Shown here piece by piece: positions 45,093 to 53,271 of a stretch of DNA of 64,000 bases. The DNA is taken from NCBI RefSeq assembly GCF_017876405.1, contig NZ_JAGINW010000001.1, positions 11,483,203 through 11,547,202 of the forward strand, written 5' to 3'. The stretch comes from Kibdelosporangium banguiense (GTDB lineage: Bacteria > Actinomycetota > Actinomycetes > Mycobacteriales > Pseudonocardiaceae). Positions within the stretch are counted from its first letter, which is position 1. Every line of letters starts with the position of its first letter. The translations under genes were made by a program, and so were the position numbers. Under the pieces are notes generated by a model. That model was not told where the DNA came from. It made no database searches and saw nothing but the letters and a program-made list of their open reading frames with translations.

Positions 45093-45292
45093 TCCTCTGT
45101 TCGTGCTGTACAGGAATGTCGGGCCGGCCCAGCCTACTTCCCTGGTCATGGCGCCGATGCCATAGTGCCGACCAGGTCACTTTATCGAATCAGAACACGG
45201 ATGGTTGAACCGGATCGGAACTCGGAGCGTGATCTCCGGTTACCGGACGCCTACCGTTACTTGAAGTGTGAGCGAATGTGAGTTCGTTGTGT
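45093..45292 (-). ncRNA. Possible TnpB guide RNA (omega RNA) region and element right end
   Basis: By analogy with other TnpB genes, the guide RNA would overlap the 3' end of tnpB and run into this ~200-base gap. Right after the stop a CTTGAA/TTCAAG inverted pair brackets bases 45260-45296, a possible element-end hairpin. The true right end, scaffold and guide boundary cannot be fixed without comparing other copies. The promoter of gap must also lie in this interval. Confidence 0.3.
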
Positions 45293-46666
45293 TCAAGCAG
45301 TCGTCACCTTGCGGTGGCGGCGTTGGCCCGATCTGGGTGGGTCGGGTCTTCCCGTGGCGGTACCCGTTGCCCACACAGTGTGGGTCTGACGTGGGTTTCC
45401 ATCGGGCTCGTTTCGTGTCGCCCCGCAACTCGGGGAGGACATGCCGCCGGTGGCCTCGTTCACAAGCCGGGCGAGGTTGCGGGCGGCGTTGAGGTCACGA
45501 TCCAGCGCGAGTCCACACTGGTCGCAGTGATAGATCCGTTCCGACAGACGCAGTTTGGTTTTCACCGCGCCACACGCCGAACAGGTTTTCGACGACGGGT
45601 ACCAGCGATCCGCGAGGTGCACCCGGCTATCAGCCCATCCCGCCTTGTACTCCAACTGGCGGCGGAACTCGCCCATGCCCAGACCGGCGACGTGCCGGGC
45701 CAGTCGCCGATTCCGCAGCATCCCCGCGACGTTGAGATCCTCCACCACAACCGTGCCGTGCGTTCTCACCAGGCGGGTGGACAGTTTGTGCAGGCCGTCC
45801 CGGCGGGCATTGGCCACAGCGGTGTGCAGCGTGGTGATACGGGCCTGGGTACGCAGCCACCGCCGCGAAGGTCGCTGCCGGGTACGGCGGTCAGGACCGG
45901 TACGGCGTGCGGCTTGGCGTTGCAAGCGCCGCAACTCGCACAGCGCTACCTCGAGGTGGCGCGGGTTGGCGATGACCTCACCAGTGGACAGCACCGCCAG
46001 AGATTTCACGCCAAGGTCGACGCCCACCACCGACGCCGGCCGGGTCGGTGGCGGGTCGGTCCGGTCGATCTCCACGGAGAAGGAGCAGAACCAGCGCCCG
46101 CCCCGGTAGGAGACCGTGGCCGAGCGGATGCGGGCGGTGCCGCGCTCGACATGCCGGGCCAGCTTGCGGGTCGACTCGTGCGTGCGCACCGTGCCGATCC
46201 GAGGCAGCCGCACATGTCTGCGGTCACCGTCGACCAAGCCGAAGCTGCCGGTGGTGAACCGGCACGAGATCGCCTGCCGTTTGCCCTTGAACCGAGGAAA
46301 CCTGACCTTCGGCCCACGCCGGGCACCGGTGCGCGAGGCGTTCCAATTGCTCAACGCGGTCGCCAGGTTGGCCACACCGGACGCATAGGCCTCTTTCGAG
46401 TTCTCGCCCCACCACGGCGCGATGGTGTTCTTGGCCTGGTTCCACAGCTTCCGCAAACCATAGGCAGACCACGACACGCTCGGCGTCAGTTCGGTTTCCG
46501 GGATGCCGTAAGAGGCTTCGGCCGTCCGCTGGTTCATCACCGCGGTCACCAACGCCAAACCCCAGTTGAACGCGTATCGCTGTGCACCACAATGCGACCG
46601 CAACTCGGCCGCCTGCACAGGCGTCGGGTCCAGTGCGAACCGGAATGCCCGGATCACCACACCCAT
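45293..46666 (-). CDS. tnpB: TnpB RNA-guided nuclease, IS200/IS605-type
   Basis: 457-residue TnpB, ancestor-type relative of Cas12. An N-terminal helix-turn region (RAFRFALDPTPVQAAEL) leads to the RuvC nuclease with all three acidic residues: Asp217 in GVDLGVKSLA, Glu309 in VVVEDLNVAGM and Asp391 in DRDLNAARN. A four-cysteine zinc ribbon (CSAC 362-365, CDQC 381-384) lies between the last two. The protein appears catalytically intact. No TnpA transposase is nearby, so this is a solo element that could only move with help from elsewhere. It sits at the gap end of the island that separates gap from whiA. Confidence 0.92.
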   Translation of the reverse strand: MGVVIRAFRFALDPTPVQAAELRSHCGAQRYAFNWGLALVTAVMNQRTAEASYGIPETELTPSVSWSAYGLRKLWNQAKNTIAPWWGENSKEAYASGVANLATALSNWNASRTGARRGPKVRFPRFKGKRQAISCRFTTGSFGLVDGDRRHVRLPRIGTVRTHESTRKLARHVERGTARIRSATVSYRGGRWFCSFSVEIDRTDPPPTRPASVVGVDLGVKSLAVLSTGEVIANPRHLEVALCELRRLQRQAARRTGPDRRTRQRPSRRWLRTQARITTLHTAVANARRDGLHKLSTRLVRTHGTVVVEDLNVAGMLRNRRLARHVAGLGMGEFRRQLEYKAGWADSRVHLADRWYPSSKTCSACGAVKTKLRLSERIYHCDQCGLALDRDLNAARNLARLVNEATGGMSSPSCGATRNEPDGNPRQTHTVWATGTATGRPDPPRSGQRRHRKVTTA

Positions 46667-46819
46667 CCCGGAAACACCCCCTCACTCGACCGACAGTCAG
46701 GCTATCGAACGGATGTTCACCCGCCACGGCGACACGCCACACCACCACAACTCACCAACGCACACATCCACTCACACTCCAACGAACAGTTGCCAACCCC
46801 CACCGCAGGAGGCATCGTC

Positions 46820-47266
46820 TTGCCAGATCCAACACGCCGCACAGTTGTGTGCGGCCTGCTAGCCGGTCTGGTCGCACCGGTTTCGCTCGCCGCCTGCTCG
46901 TCTGGGACACCCGCCGCAGGCAGCCCACCAGCGGGTTCCGCCGGCAACACCCCGGCAGGCGGCGGCTCCAGCGGCACCGCGCTGGCCAAACTCGCCGATG
47001 TCCCCGTCGGCAGCGGCGCGATCGTCACGGGCCCGTCAGGCAAGGTCCTGCTCGTACGGCCCTCGGAGAACGAGGTCAAAGGCCTCGACCCGGTCTGCCC
47101 CCACGCAGGCGTGACAGTGGCCAAGCCCGAAGGCGGCACAATCACGTGCCCAGGCCACGGCAGCGTCTTCGACGCGAAGACCGGCGCTATGAAGAAGGGC
47201 CCGGCCACCTCAGGCCTGACCCCGATCCCGGTGAAGATCAGCGGCGACTCGATCGTGACCGCGTAG
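46820..47266 (+). CDS. Lipoprotein Rieske [2Fe-2S] protein
   Basis: 148-residue exported Rieske protein. The TTG at 46820 is preceded by GCAGGAGG at 46805-46812; no ATG or GTG fits. The N-terminus carries a twin-arginine motif (RRTVV, Arg6-Arg7) and a lipobox LAAC with Cys26, so it is probably Tat-exported and lipid-anchored. A Gly/Ser/Pro linker leads to the cluster motifs CPHAG and CPGHGS, about 19 residues apart, supplying two Cys and two His. Similar small Tat lipoproteins act as electron-transfer partners in actinobacterial envelopes; the redox partner here is unknown. Its 3' end touches a decayed alpha/beta hydrolase. Confidence 0.85.
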   Translation: MPDPTRRTVVCGLLAGLVAPVSLAACSSGTPAAGSPPAGSAGNTPAGGGSSGTALAKLADVPVGSGAIVTGPSGKVLLVRPSENEVKGLDPVCPHAGVTVAKPEGGTITCPGHGSVFDAKTGAMKKGPATSGLTPIPVKISGDSIVTA

Positions 47267-47267
47267 G

Positions 47268-47437
47268 AAGGAATCGACGGCCCGCCGGAACTCGGCGGGC
47301 CGCTCGATCCACGGGTAGTGACCCGCACTGCTCGATCATCACGAGCTCGCAGTTCGCGAACAGCTTCGCCAACGCCTTGACAGGCCGGACGCCCGTCAGG
47401 CAGTCCTGCGCGCCCGCGACCACCAGAGTAACCAGGT
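47268..47437 (-). pseudogene. Alpha/beta hydrolase C-terminal remnant, frameshifted
   Basis: Reading the minus strand, one frame gives LVVAGAQDCLTGVRP then ELVMIEQCG and another continues GHYPWIERPAEFRRAVDSF. Together they form the last ~55 residues of an alpha/beta hydrolase with the catalytic His in GHYPW. One extra G in a GGG run near 47321 separates the two frames. The first ~200 residues of the gene are missing. Confidence 0.75.
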
Positions 47438-47448
47438 ATGCCCCACCT

Positions 47449-47733
47449 TTACGCATTCCAGTCGGCCGCGAAGCGCCACCACGCGGGCGGTGACGGCCCG
47501 ACGATCTTGGACGTGGGCTGCGCCGGATGCAAACCCAACCGCCACAAGGCATCCGCGCTCAGACTGATGCCCACCCAGCAACCATCGGGACCGCACATCA
47601 GGTCGATCCGGATTTCCTCACCCCTGATCGGCATCCAGTCGATGCCGCGTTCCGCCAGTCAGGCCCGGACTGCCGCCATCGGCCGGGGCGCTCCCTTGAC
47701 GTTCCGGTAAACCGCAATCCGTACCCATTCCAT
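47449..47733 (-). pseudogene. Small hypothetical gene with internal TGA
   Basis: A 94-residue frame from ATG 47733 to TAA 47449 is interrupted once, by TGA at codon 25 (47661-47659). It otherwise keeps good coding character: MEWVRIAVYRNVKGAPRPM before the stop, and GIDWMPIRGEEIRIDL plus a Trp/Pro-rich end (GPSPPAWWRFAADW) after it. The family is not recognised. Translation from the internal ATG at 47634 would give only 61 residues. Confidence 0.5.
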
Positions 47734-47766
47734 GCGGGGCAGGGTAGCGCGTGCGCTCTGCCTCCC

Positions 47767-48400
47767 CTATCGGTTTTCCACCGCATGAGAACCGGCGATG
47801 AAGTCGCGGAACGAGCGAGCCGACCGTCCGGTGATGTCGGGAACCGCGCTGGTGACCCGATCCTCGCCGCCTTGCCGGATGCCATCGTCAAGGCTGGCAA
47901 GGATTTCGGCGAACGGCGCGGGCACACCGGCGTGGACAAGCCGGGTGGCGAATTCCGCTGCGCTGACAGGATTGGCGCACCGGCTGACCGGTAACCTCGC
48001 TGATGATGGCCGCGGCATCGGAGTAGCTGAGCGCCTCGGGTCCAGTCAGGACATGCTCTGTGTTGTGTGGCACGGAATCCAGCAAGGCCTGGGTAGCGAC
48101 GGCGGCTATGTCGGTGGCGTCGATAAAGGCCACTCGCCCCGACCCTGTCGCGGTGACTATTTCACCGTTGGCGCGGATTCCTTCAGCGACAACATGTTCA
48201 CCAACGAAGTTCTGCATGAACCAGGATGGCCGCAGCACCGTCCACTCCGGCATGATCGTACGCACCAACCCGTGCAGAGCGCCCAAACCTGAGCCCTCAG
48301 CGACCGCCGACGAGCTCAGCAGCACCACTCGCCGAACCCCGGAACTCCTTGCCTGTCGCAGGAAAGGCTCGACGACAGGCGCAGGATCGGCGACCCCGAT
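47767..48400 (-). pseudogene. NmrA-like NAD(P)-binding protein, 5'-truncated and frameshifted
   Basis: Homology starts abruptly near 48400 with PIGVADPAPVVEPFL and proceeds through VRRVVLLSSSAVAEG, the WTVLRPSWFMQNF stretch and GPEALSYSDAAAIISEVTG. It then shifts frame near 47965-47975 and ends with SAAEFATRLVHAGVPAPFAEIL and GRSARSFRDFI. The N-terminal ~90 residues with the Rossmann glycine motif are absent. At exactly the place where they should be, a TetR-type C-terminus begins on the opposite strand. Confidence 0.78.
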
Positions 48401-48740
48401 GGGACAGGCGAACCTGCGAGCGATCCACGAGTGGCTGACCCACCCGAGGATCGCGACGATCCTGCCCGACCTGACCGCCGAGGCAGTCCGGAATCCGGCG
48501 CTGGCCAACGCGATCGAGACCACCATCGGCCGCCCCAGGCGAGCGTTCGGCGCGGCCACCCTGCAGCGCGCGATCGATCGGGGCGAACTGTCCGGCGAGG
48601 TGAACATCGAGCTCGCGCTCGACCTGATCGCCGCGCCGGTCTACTGGCGACTGGGCGTCCGCCACGTCGCCATCGATCCGGGCTACCTCGACGATCTCGC
48701 CGAGCACCTGCTACGCGCGCTGCGCAGCAGGACGGGGTGA
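48400..48740 (+). pseudogene. TetR-family regulator, N-terminal DNA-binding domain missing
   Basis: The last ~110 residues of a TetR-like regulator: RAIHEWLTHPRIATILPDL, then RNPALANAIETTIGRPR, an AIDRGELSGEVNIELALDL stretch and a YWRLGV ending typical of TetR C-terminal domains that pack as dimers. No helix-turn-helix precedes it; the upstream sequence is antisense NmrA-like gene. No credible start lies at the junction, although ATG 48399 is in frame. Confidence 0.75.
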
Positions 48741-48754
48741 CCTCATCAGTCCTC

Positions 48755-49633
48755 TCAGGACAGTTCGGCGAGCCGGGTGACGGCTGAGCCGGCGTGCTGC
48801 TCGATCCATTGGGAGGCACGGCCTACGGGCGGCACCAGAGTCACGGTGTCGATGCCGAGCTTCGCGTAGGTGGCCATGTCCTCGGTGAACGCGTCGAGTC
48901 CCGCGTCGCTCAAGGCGGTGCCCTGACCGGTGACAGTCTTGTGGATCTCGTTGTAGTCACGGCCAACGTCTTCGCAATGCCGGCGCAGGATGTCGAGTTT
49001 GCGGCCGATCTCCTCAGGCCCGAGAGCCGCGAACAGGTTGCAGGCGTCGCCGTACTGCGCCACCAGACGCAGCGTCTTCCGCTCGCCGCCCCCACCGATC
49101 ATGATCTCCGGCCGGGGCGAACTCACCGGCGGCGGCACACACAGAGTCTCGGCCAACTGGTAGTGCATGCCCTCGTACGGGCCGTTGTTGTCCGGGTCCC
49201 ACATCTGCAGGCAGATCTGCAGCGTCTCCTCAAGACGCTCGAACCGTTCAGCCGTCGCCGGATAGGGAACACCAAGACCATGGTGCTCCCGGTCGTACCA
49301 CGCGGCGCCAAGCCCAAGGATCGCCCGCCCACCCGACAACACATCAAGCGTCGTCGCGATCTTCGCCAACAGACCAGGATGCCGATAGGTCACGCCGGTC
49401 ACCAGGGCACCCAGCCGCGCAGTCGACGTGTGCGCGGCAAGGAAGCTCAGCGCGGAGTACGCCTCCAGCATGCCCGCTTCCGCACCGCCGTTGCGCTCCA
49501 TCTGGAAGAAATGGTCCATCACCGAGATCCAACCGACCCCGGCCGCCTCCGCAGCCACCGCGGCAGCAGCCAGCTCGGCCCCTATCTCGCCGGCCGGCTC
49601 GTCGAACTTCGTGATATGGACGCCAAGTCGCAC
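48755..49633 (-). CDS. LLM-class F420-dependent oxidoreductase
   Basis: 292-residue luciferase-like monooxygenase-fold enzyme of the F420-dependent class. The strands GVHITKFDEPAGE, SVMDHFFQM, LGALVTGVTYRHPGLLAKIATTLDVLSGGRA-type core (residues ~75-105) and LGLGAAWYDREHHGLGVPYP are characteristic, as is GGGGERKTLRL for cofactor phosphate binding. The reaction is an oxidoreduction on an unknown substrate. It is intact although it lies immediately beside the decayed TetR remnant (14 bases). Confidence 0.9.
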   Translation of the reverse strand: MRLGVHITKFDEPAGEIGAELAAAAVAAEAAGVGWISVMDHFFQMERNGGAEAGMLEAYSALSFLAAHTSTARLGALVTGVTYRHPGLLAKIATTLDVLSGGRAILGLGAAWYDREHHGLGVPYPATAERFERLEETLQICLQMWDPDNNGPYEGMHYQLAETLCVPPPVSSPRPEIMIGGGGERKTLRLVAQYGDACNLFAALGPEEIGRKLDILRRHCEDVGRDYNEIHKTVTGQGTALSDAGLDAFTEDMATYAKLGIDTVTLVPPVGRASQWIEQHAGSAVTRLAELS

Positions 49634-49950
49634 GATGAATCGCCTCTCTCTGTTTCCCGGGCGACGCTATCGGCTGGAGCGCGCTCCAGGTCAACCTCCG
49701 CGCCCAGGCAACTTCCCGCAACTCGGAACCGGACACAGCCGAGCAAACGGTCCAAGACGGCGAGCGCGGCATCACGCCGGTATTTCTTACGCGACCAGGC
49801 CGCCGGCACAATGACGACCGCAGCAGTCACGACAAGGCAGAGCACGACGGCGGCCAGGACATAGCCCAGTAGTGGGTGCGCCACGCTGGCGATGGTGATC
49901 GATGCGGCGGTTGTGACTACTGCGGCGGGCCGGGCGCGAGAGGCGGACAT
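49582..49950 (-). CDS. Small one- or two-helix membrane protein
   Basis: 122 residues from ATG 49950, chosen because AGGGAG at 49960-49965 is nine bases upstream; ATG 49959 is an alternative. A hydrophobic segment PLLGYVLAAVVLCLVVTAAVVIVPAAW-like (split by no charge, about residues 28-54) is followed by RKKYRRDAALAVLDRLLG, a pattern common in short actinobacterial membrane proteins. The last ~45 residues overlap the start of the LLM gene in another frame and look non-conserved. Function unknown. Confidence 0.45.
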   Translation of the reverse strand: MSASRARPAAVVTTAASITIASVAHPLLGYVLAAVVLCLVVTAAVVIVPAAWSRKKYRRDAALAVLDRLLGCVRFRVAGSCLGAEVDLERAPADSVARETERGDSSCDLASISRSSTSRPAR

Positions 49951-50108
49951 CGAGGCCATCTCCCTGGTTCGGAGCGGGTCAGGTCGATGACCATCGTCTG
50001 GACGTGGCACCAGGTGGGGGCCGAGTTCCGACGAGTGCCCGCCAGCCGGTTCACCAGAGCGACGAGTGCCGACCGGAGTAGGCTGACCGGGTCATATTCG
50101 CGTGCGGG

Positions 50109-50876
50109 ATGGTGAGATCGTTGACGACTGAGCACCGCACCATCGTGGTCGTCGACGTCGCGACTTTCATCGACCCGGCACGAACGCAGCTCCACCAGAT
50201 TGCCGTACGCGAGGGGCTTTACCGCATCCTGGAAAAGGCGTTCGACGAGTCCGGCATCCCTTTGAAGCACTGCCACGTGGAGGACCGTGGGGACGGCGTG
50301 ATGGTTCTGGTACCGCCTGAGTTCCCCAAGAGCCGGCTGGCTGACCAATGGCCGAACGTTCTCCTGGCGGGACTGCGTGACTACAACGCGACCCGCTCGC
50401 CAGAAGCCGGAATCAGGCTCAGGGTGGTGTTGCACGCGGGAGATGTCCACATGGACGAGCACGGCATGACAAGTGCACTGATCCATGCCTTCCGCATCCT
50501 CGATGCGAAACCAGCGAGAGCAGCGCTCGCCACGTCCGGTGGCACATTGGCGCTGATCGCGTCCGAGTGGTTCTTTCACAATGTGATCCGGCACCAACCT
50601 GACGCGTGGTCGCCGGTTTGCTCCCGCATCATCGCCAGCGTCGCGAGAGTGTCGGGGTGTCCAGCTTGCGCGGCCTGTTCCGCCAGGCGTTCGGCGCCCC
50701 TGTGGTCGCCTGCACGTTCCCGTGTTCTGGCCAGGCGGGCCAGCGCGGTCGGTGATCCGTTGCGGAGGCTCTGCTGCGCGAGCCGTTCCGCGTCCTCCCG
50801 GTCACCCGCGCGTTCACGGATGATGGCGAGATTGTTGAGGGCGTCGAGGTGTCCGGCGTTGATCGCCTTGCGGTAG
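50109..50876 (+). CDS. Nucleotide-cyclase-like conflict protein, C-terminus lost
   Basis: Residues 1-165 have the shape of the actinobacterial cyclase-like proteins: HRTIVVVDV near the start, CHVEDRGDGVMVLVP near 57-71, and LRVVLHAGDVHMDEHG near 100-115, ending with ALIASEWFFHNVIRHQPDA. These proteins normally continue ~35 residues to a conserved Lys-Glu-Thr/Trp ending. Here the frame runs instead into the antisense of the repeat gene, giving ~90 unrelated Ser/Arg-rich residues to 50876. Metal-binding aspartates typical of active cyclases are incomplete, so it may be an effector or adaptor. Such genes usually neighbour NTPase-repeat proteins, as here. Confidence 0.6.
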   Translation: MVRSLTTEHRTIVVVDVATFIDPARTQLHQIAVREGLYRILEKAFDESGIPLKHCHVEDRGDGVMVLVPPEFPKSRLADQWPNVLLAGLRDYNATRSPEAGIRLRVVLHAGDVHMDEHGMTSALIHAFRILDAKPARAALATSGGTLALIASEWFFHNVIRHQPDAWSPVCSRIIASVARVSGCPACAACSARRSAPLWSPARSRVLARRASAVGDPLRRLCCASRSASSRSPARSRMMARLLRASRCPALIALR

Positions 50877-53248
50877 AGCTCCTCGGCACCTTGATCGTCA
50901 CCCGCCTGCTCACGCATCATCCCCAGCCTGGCGAGGGTGTCCGGATGCCCAGCCTGAGCTGCCCGCAGGGCCAGGTCTTCCGCGGCCTGCCGATCGCCAC
51001 TGCGCTCGCGGATGATCGCCAGGTTCGTGAAGGCGTCGAGATGCCCGGCCTCGATCGCCTTGCGGTACAGCTCTTCAGCACCTTGATCGTCACCCGCCTG
51101 CTCACGCATCATCCCCAGCGTCGCGAGGGTGTCCGGATGCCCGGCCCGTGCGGCCGACTCCGTCAGGCGTTGCGCATCCTGTCGGTCACCGGCCTCCGCC
51201 CGCATCTCAGCCAGCATTGCGAGCGCGTCTGGGTGCCCAGCACGCGCGGCCTGCCCGGCAAGGCGTTCCGCAGCCTGCCGGTCGCCCGCACGTTCCCGCA
51301 TCCGGGCCAGATTGGTCAACGCGGTGGGCGGCCCGCTGCGCAGACTTTGCTGCGCCAGACGTTCGGCGTCCTCATGGTCACCGGCGCGCTCGCGCATCAT
51401 CACCAAGTTTCCCAGCAGGGTGGGCTGGCGGGCGTCGGCGGCTTCATGTGCCAGGCGCTCGGCGTCTTCACGGTCACCGGCCCGCTCCCGCAACTCCACG
51501 AGGCGAGCCAAGGCCGCAGGCCTGCCGTTGCGTGCCGCGTTCAGGGCGATCCGTTCGGCACCGTCGTGGTCGCCCGCTCGTTCTTTCATTTCAGCAAGGA
51601 ACAGCAACGCATAGGGGTGGCCGGCGTCCGCAGCGTCGCGATAGAGCTTTTCGTCGACGACGCTGTGGCCGGATTCCGACCGCATCTCCGCCAGCATCAC
51701 CGGCGCGTAGGGATGGCCGACGCGGCTTGCCTTCGAGTAGAGCGCGGCCGCGATCTTGAGCCTGTGCCGCCACTGCGCGCTCTTGGCAAGACTGGCCAGG
51801 TCGTCCGGCTGATCACAGTGTTCGATGCAGCCGTCCCAGAAACCCTCCGACGGAACGACCGACATCCGGTTACGTCCGCCGTGCTGATCGAGATAGCCCT
51901 CCAGCCGGTATCGGGACCGTGCGTCCGCCGTGAGAACACTCGTGTCGGCGTCGCCCAGCCGCGTGAGTTCGGAAATGGCTTCAGCGAACCAATCCGGCGT
52001 GCGTTCCACTTTGCGTAGTTCGCGTCTGTCGAGATAGGACAAGGCGATGTCCCGCAGCAGCGAGGCGGTCAACCACTCGCTGTGGCCGAGTCGCCGGGCG
52101 TCCATGGCAGCGTGGATGACAGCCTTGACAGCCGGCCTGGCAAGCTCATAGCGCTGAAGCAGGTCGGGAACTCCGGCCAGGTACTGGGTCACCGCGCCGT
52201 CCTCGGCGCGATCGGCAGCCTCGATCAGTCTGGGATCGCCGGTGTTGCGCGCTGCCTCACGTTCCTCATCGGTGAACGTGTCAGGCAGCGGGATGCAGCG
52301 GCCGTCCAGCAGCAGACGAATCGACGCGAAGGTGTCCTCCTCGCGCGATTGCGGGCGCCGAGTCAACTGGGACCAGAGATCCGGCCATAAGGTGCCGAGC
52401 ACAAGCACGGGCCCACGGGCACGCGCCGCCAGCAGCTCACGCAAACCGTCCGCGACCTGCCTTGCCAGTTGTGACTCCGGCTCGTGCAGATAACGCTGGA
52501 TCTCGTTGAGCCACACCACAGTCCGGGGGCCGACATGTGGCAGGTCGCGAATGACCGCTTGGACATCTGCCGGACTGATCGCAGGCCACACGTGCCAGCC
52601 GCTCCCGGCCAGGCTCTTCGTCCGGGAGTCCGGCGTCCAGTGCAGCGCTTCGTAGCACGCCCGGGTTTTGCCGGACGTCGAGTCGCTGACCAGGATGGCG
52701 ATCGCCGACCTGCCGGCCATGGCCTGCTCGACGGCGTGCCTGACAAGCCGGTCATGCGGGCGGACGACGTAGGGCGGCAACTCAGGCAATGTGTCGTGCC
52801 CCTGACCGAGACCGGCCACATGGACTTCCAGATCGCCCGGGGAGACCTCGCTGATCAACCTGCCCAGCGGGCGCTGTGCAGCCGCGTGCCGCCAGAGCTT
52901 GCGAACCCGCTCGATTTCAGGGTGTCCCTGCACCACCGCCGGTCCGGCTTCGTGATGCAACAGCGCGGCCACGACGGCCACCACGTGGCGGACGTTCGGC
53001 GGCAGGGTGCCACCGCTGATCACGTCCCTGATCACGTCCCGTTTCGGTGTCGACGTCGGGTCGGCCTCAGGCCTGACGTCACTGGCGTCCGCCAAGGCGT
53101 GAATCCGGGCGTGGATGACGTCCAGCGACAGCGGGGAAGCGGCCAGATACAGCTCGTAAACCGCGTCTTTGAGATCCCGGAGCGGCCCCGGCGGCAACTC
53201 GGGACGCGGCAACGGCCGCGGTCTGAGCGTGCCGCCGTCGGATCCCAT
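50576..53248 (-). CDS. STAND-like P-loop protein with eleven 32-residue helical repeats
   Basis: 890 residues. Residues 15-100 form a helical N-terminal domain (LPPGPLRDLKDAVYELYLAA, then VIRDVISGG), similar in style to effector-associated or HTH-like adaptors. A P-loop lies at 188-195 (SDSTSGKT, with Ser in place of the first Gly) and a Walker B-like TVVWLNEI at 243-250. A winged-helix-like middle region follows, and residues 522-873 are eleven repeats of exactly 32 residues with consensus RERAGDxxxAERLAxxAAxAGHPDALxxLA. A twelfth repeat stops after eight residues and is replaced by a short foreign tail. The architecture matches NTPase-repeat sensors of bacterial conflict systems; the trigger is unknown. 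Confidence 0.75.
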   Translation of the reverse strand: MGSDGGTLRPRPLPRPELPPGPLRDLKDAVYELYLAASPLSLDVIHARIHALADASDVRPEADPTSTPKRDVIRDVISGGTLPPNVRHVVAVVAALLHHEAGPAVVQGHPEIERVRKLWRHAAAQRPLGRLISEVSPGDLEVHVAGLGQGHDTLPELPPYVVRPHDRLVRHAVEQAMAGRSAIAILVSDSTSGKTRACYEALHWTPDSRTKSLAGSGWHVWPAISPADVQAVIRDLPHVGPRTVVWLNEIQRYLHEPESQLARQVADGLRELLAARARGPVLVLGTLWPDLWSQLTRRPQSREEDTFASIRLLLDGRCIPLPDTFTDEEREAARNTGDPRLIEAADRAEDGAVTQYLAGVPDLLQRYELARPAVKAVIHAAMDARRLGHSEWLTASLLRDIALSYLDRRELRKVERTPDWFAEAISELTRLGDADTSVLTADARSRYRLEGYLDQHGGRNRMSVVPSEGFWDGCIEHCDQPDDLASLAKSAQWRHRLKIAAALYSKASRVGHPYAPVMLAEMRSESGHSVVDEKLYRDAADAGHPYALLFLAEMKERAGDHDGAERIALNAARNGRPAALARLVELRERAGDREDAERLAHEAADARQPTLLGNLVMMRERAGDHEDAERLAQQSLRSGPPTALTNLARMRERAGDRQAAERLAGQAARAGHPDALAMLAEMRAEAGDRQDAQRLTESAARAGHPDTLATLGMMREQAGDDQGAEELYRKAIEAGHLDAFTNLAIIRERSGDRQAAEDLALRAAQAGHPDTLARLGMMREQAGDDQGAEELYRKAINAGHLDALNNLAIIRERAGDREDAERLAQQSLRNGSPTALARLARTRERAGDHRGAERLAEQAAQAGHPDTLATLAMMREQTGDHASGWCRITL
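50630..51685 (-). repeat. Eleven tandem 96-bp coding repeats
   Basis: Each 96-bp unit encodes one 32-residue helix-turn-helix repeat of the P-loop protein. Units 7-8 and 9-10 form a nearly identical 192-bp pair: the string TTGATCGTCACCCGCCTGCT starts at 50891 and again at 51083. Such near-identity invites unequal recombination and change in repeat number. Confidence 0.85.
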
Positions 53249-53271
53249 CCGGCAATTATCGGCCTACGGCC

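Noticed and set aside
42815..45208. 797-codon plus-strand open frame across tpiA-pgk-gap
   Set aside because: Antisense shadow of three well-supported glycolytic genes.
45278..46819. N-terminal 500 codons of the long frame ending in the Rieske protein
   Set aside because: They lie antisense to TnpB; the Rieske gene has its own TTG start with a good ribosome site at 46820.
50630..51685. Possible CRISPR array suggested by regular 96-bp repeats
   Set aside because: Repeats are contiguous, coding and divergent without spacers; they encode a protein solenoid.
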